Origin: Bordetella pertussis 18323
GTDB lineage: Bacteria; Pseudomonadota; Gammaproteobacteria; Burkholderiales; Burkholderiaceae_B
Direction of reading: 5' to 3'
Assembly (NCBI RefSeq): GCF_000306945.1
Contig: NC_018518.1
Location: 2,046,001 to 2,110,000, forward strand
DNA length: 64,000 bases
The notes under the pieces were generated by a model. It had not been told where the DNA came from, did no database searches, and was given only the letters and a program-made list of their open reading frames with translations. The stretch's first letter is position 1. Each line of letters opens with the position of its first letter. Below are positions 63,080-64,000 of the stretch, one piece after another. The translations under genes were made by a program, and so were the position numbers.

Positions 63080-64000
63080 CTAGCGTATCGGCCAGGGATA
63101 CATGGCGCCGCCCTGGCTCCAGAGCGCGTTGACGCCGCGCTGCAGGCCCAGCCGGCTGTCCTTGCCGACATTGCGCTCGAAGATCTGGCTGTAGTTGCCC
63201 ACCGCCTTGATGGCGTTATAGGCCCACTTCTCGTCCAGCCCCATGTTCTTGCCGGCGCCGGGCGTCACGCCCAGGATGCGCAGCACGTTGGGGTTCTTGC
63301 TCTTGAGCATCTCGTCGACGTTTTGCTGGGTGATGCCGTATTCCTCGGCCTCCATCAGCGCGAACAGGGTCCAGCGCACGATGCCCAGCCAGTTCTCGTC
63401 GCCCTGGCGCACCATGGGGCCGAGCGGCTCTTTCGAGAAGCGCTCGGGCAGGATCTCGAAATCGTCGGGCTTGGCCACTTGCGTGGCGCGCACGGCCGCC
63501 AGCTGGGAAGCGTCGTCGGTGAACGCGTCGCAGCGGCCCGACTCGAACGCCCGCACCACCTCCGTGACCTTGTCGATCACGACCGGCGTGAACTTGATGC
63601 CATTGGCGCGGAACCAATCGGCCAGGTTGAGCTCGGTGGTGGTGCCCGGCTGCACGCAAATGGTGGCCTCGTCGAGCTCCTTGGCGGATTTCACGCCCAG
63701 CGCCTTGCGCACCAGCACGCCCTGGCCATCGTAGAAACTGGCCGCCACGGCCGCCAGGCCGAGCGAGGTGTCGCGCGTCTGCGTCAGCGTCACGGTACGC
63801 AGCAGCACATCGACCTCGCCCGACTGCAGCGCGGTGAAGCGTTGCTGGGTGGACAGCGCCGTGCCCTTGAATTTGCCGGCGTCGCCGAACACCGCGGCGG
63901 CGACGGCGCGGCAGATGTCGACATCCATGCCCTCCCATTCGCCCTTGCTGTTGGTGGCGCTGAACCCGGCCACGCCATCGGTCAGCCCGCATTGGACGAA
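63080..64000 (-). CDS. general amino-acid ABC transporter binding protein, 5' end outside window
   Basis: Solute-binding protein of the AapJ/BztA type, at least 306 residues here; the signal peptide and about 30-40 residues lie beyond the right edge. Seen: CGLTDGVAGFSATNSKGEWE, GMDVDICRAVAAAVFGD, VDVLLRTVTLTQTRD, ICVQPGTTTELNLADWF, CDAFTDDASQLAA, then LPERFSKEPLGP. It ends in GGAMYPWPIR at 63080. Unrelated in size to the 263-aa binding protein nearby. Its permease and ATPase genes, if clustered, would lie downstream on the minus strand, but an IclR gene is there instead. Confidence 0.9.
   Translation of the reverse strand, partial: FVQCGLTDGVAGFSATNSKGEWEGMDVDICRAVAAAVFGDAGKFKGTALSTQQRFTALQSGEVDVLLRTVTLTQTRDTSLGLAAVAASFYDGQGVLVRKALGVKSAKELDEATICVQPGTTTELNLADWFRANGIKFTPVVIDKVTEVVRAFESGRCDAFTDDASQLAAVRATQVAKPDDFEILPERFSKEPLGPMVRQGDENWLGIVRWTLFALMEAEEYGITQQNVDEMLKSKNPNVLRILGVTPGAGKNMGLDEKWAYNAIKAVGNYSQIFERNVGKDSRLGLQRGVNALWSQGGAMYPWPIR

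Noticed and set aside
63080..64000. Assigning the right-edge binding protein to the transporter at 58747-61027
   Set aside because: That transporter already has its own 263-aa binding protein between its genes, and an IclR gene separates the two; the larger AapJ-type protein more likely serves another permease.

Overview
The window is about 64 kb of high-GC DNA that I read as Bordetella pertussis. It carries the Bordetella virulence locus fhaB / bvgA-bvgS / bvgR. The numbering fits too: RGD at FhaB residue 1097, BvgA Asp54, and BvgS His729, Asp1023 and His1172. Two 1,053-bp IS481 copies point to B. pertussis rather than B. bronchiseptica. Several genes are freshly broken by single stops, a frameshift or an IS end, which fits the genome decay of that species.

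Layout. 1-6029: 5' two thirds of fhaB (minus strand, runs off the left edge). 6030-6455: divergent control region with BvgA sites for fhaB and bvgA. 6456-10810: bvgA-bvgS, the master virulence two-component system. 10854-11729: bvgR, convergent. 11863-16084: a decaying catabolic cluster (UPF0317 protein, amidase, DUF2848 protein with an in-frame stop, TRAP permease with a stop and an IS481-cut 5' end). 16081-17133: IS481 copy 1, followed by a truncated exported protein. 17788-20385: clpB with a heat-shock-type promoter, divergent from fnr/btr (20723-21451) and an exported alpha/beta hydrolase. 22636-24210: ferredoxin, Nudix hydrolase, DUF3820 and a small exported protein. 24355-25774: an ECF41 sigma factor, its carboxymuconolactone-decarboxylase partner and a matching promoter. 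25927-27828: NlpE-like lipoprotein, a Cys-rich small protein, a beta-helix-like repeat protein and a doubtful ORF.

28114-33104 is an amino-acid catabolism operon (RraA-type aldolase, aminotransferase, polar amino-acid ABC transporter) whose binding-protein gene is frameshifted in the signal peptide. It is followed by a LysR regulator and a DMT exporter. 35427-36479: IS481 copy 2, inserted exactly at the recR stop codon. 36476-39862: recR, ybaB, dnaX and the 4.5S RNA gene. 39863-40400: palindrome, tandem repeat and hairpins without genes. 40401-47884: addA/addB-type recombination helicase-nuclease, a 48-aa membrane peptide and an MFS transporter. 48131-48205: tRNA-Arg(CCU). 48571-52294: PbpG-type peptidase, RHH protein, DJ-1/PfpI protein, YbaK and XerD. 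52332-56344: a LysR regulator divergent from a ThDP enzyme and glutaryl-CoA dehydrogenase. 56482-64000: MaoC protein, then a ThDP decarboxylase-like enzyme, amino-acid ABC transporter, ureohydrolase-family enzyme, IclR regulator and a partial second binding protein.

How the genes work together. BvgS senses modulators and phosphorylates BvgA, which activates fhaB, its own operon and bvgR. BvgR then represses Bvg-minus-phase genes. Most of the rest is housekeeping (ClpB, RecR, DnaX, 4.5S RNA, AddAB, XerD) plus nutrient uptake and catabolism modules, of which two are visibly broken. The least described intact module is the ECF41 pair with its own promoter. All calls come from reading the sequence and from family knowledge; no database search was run.
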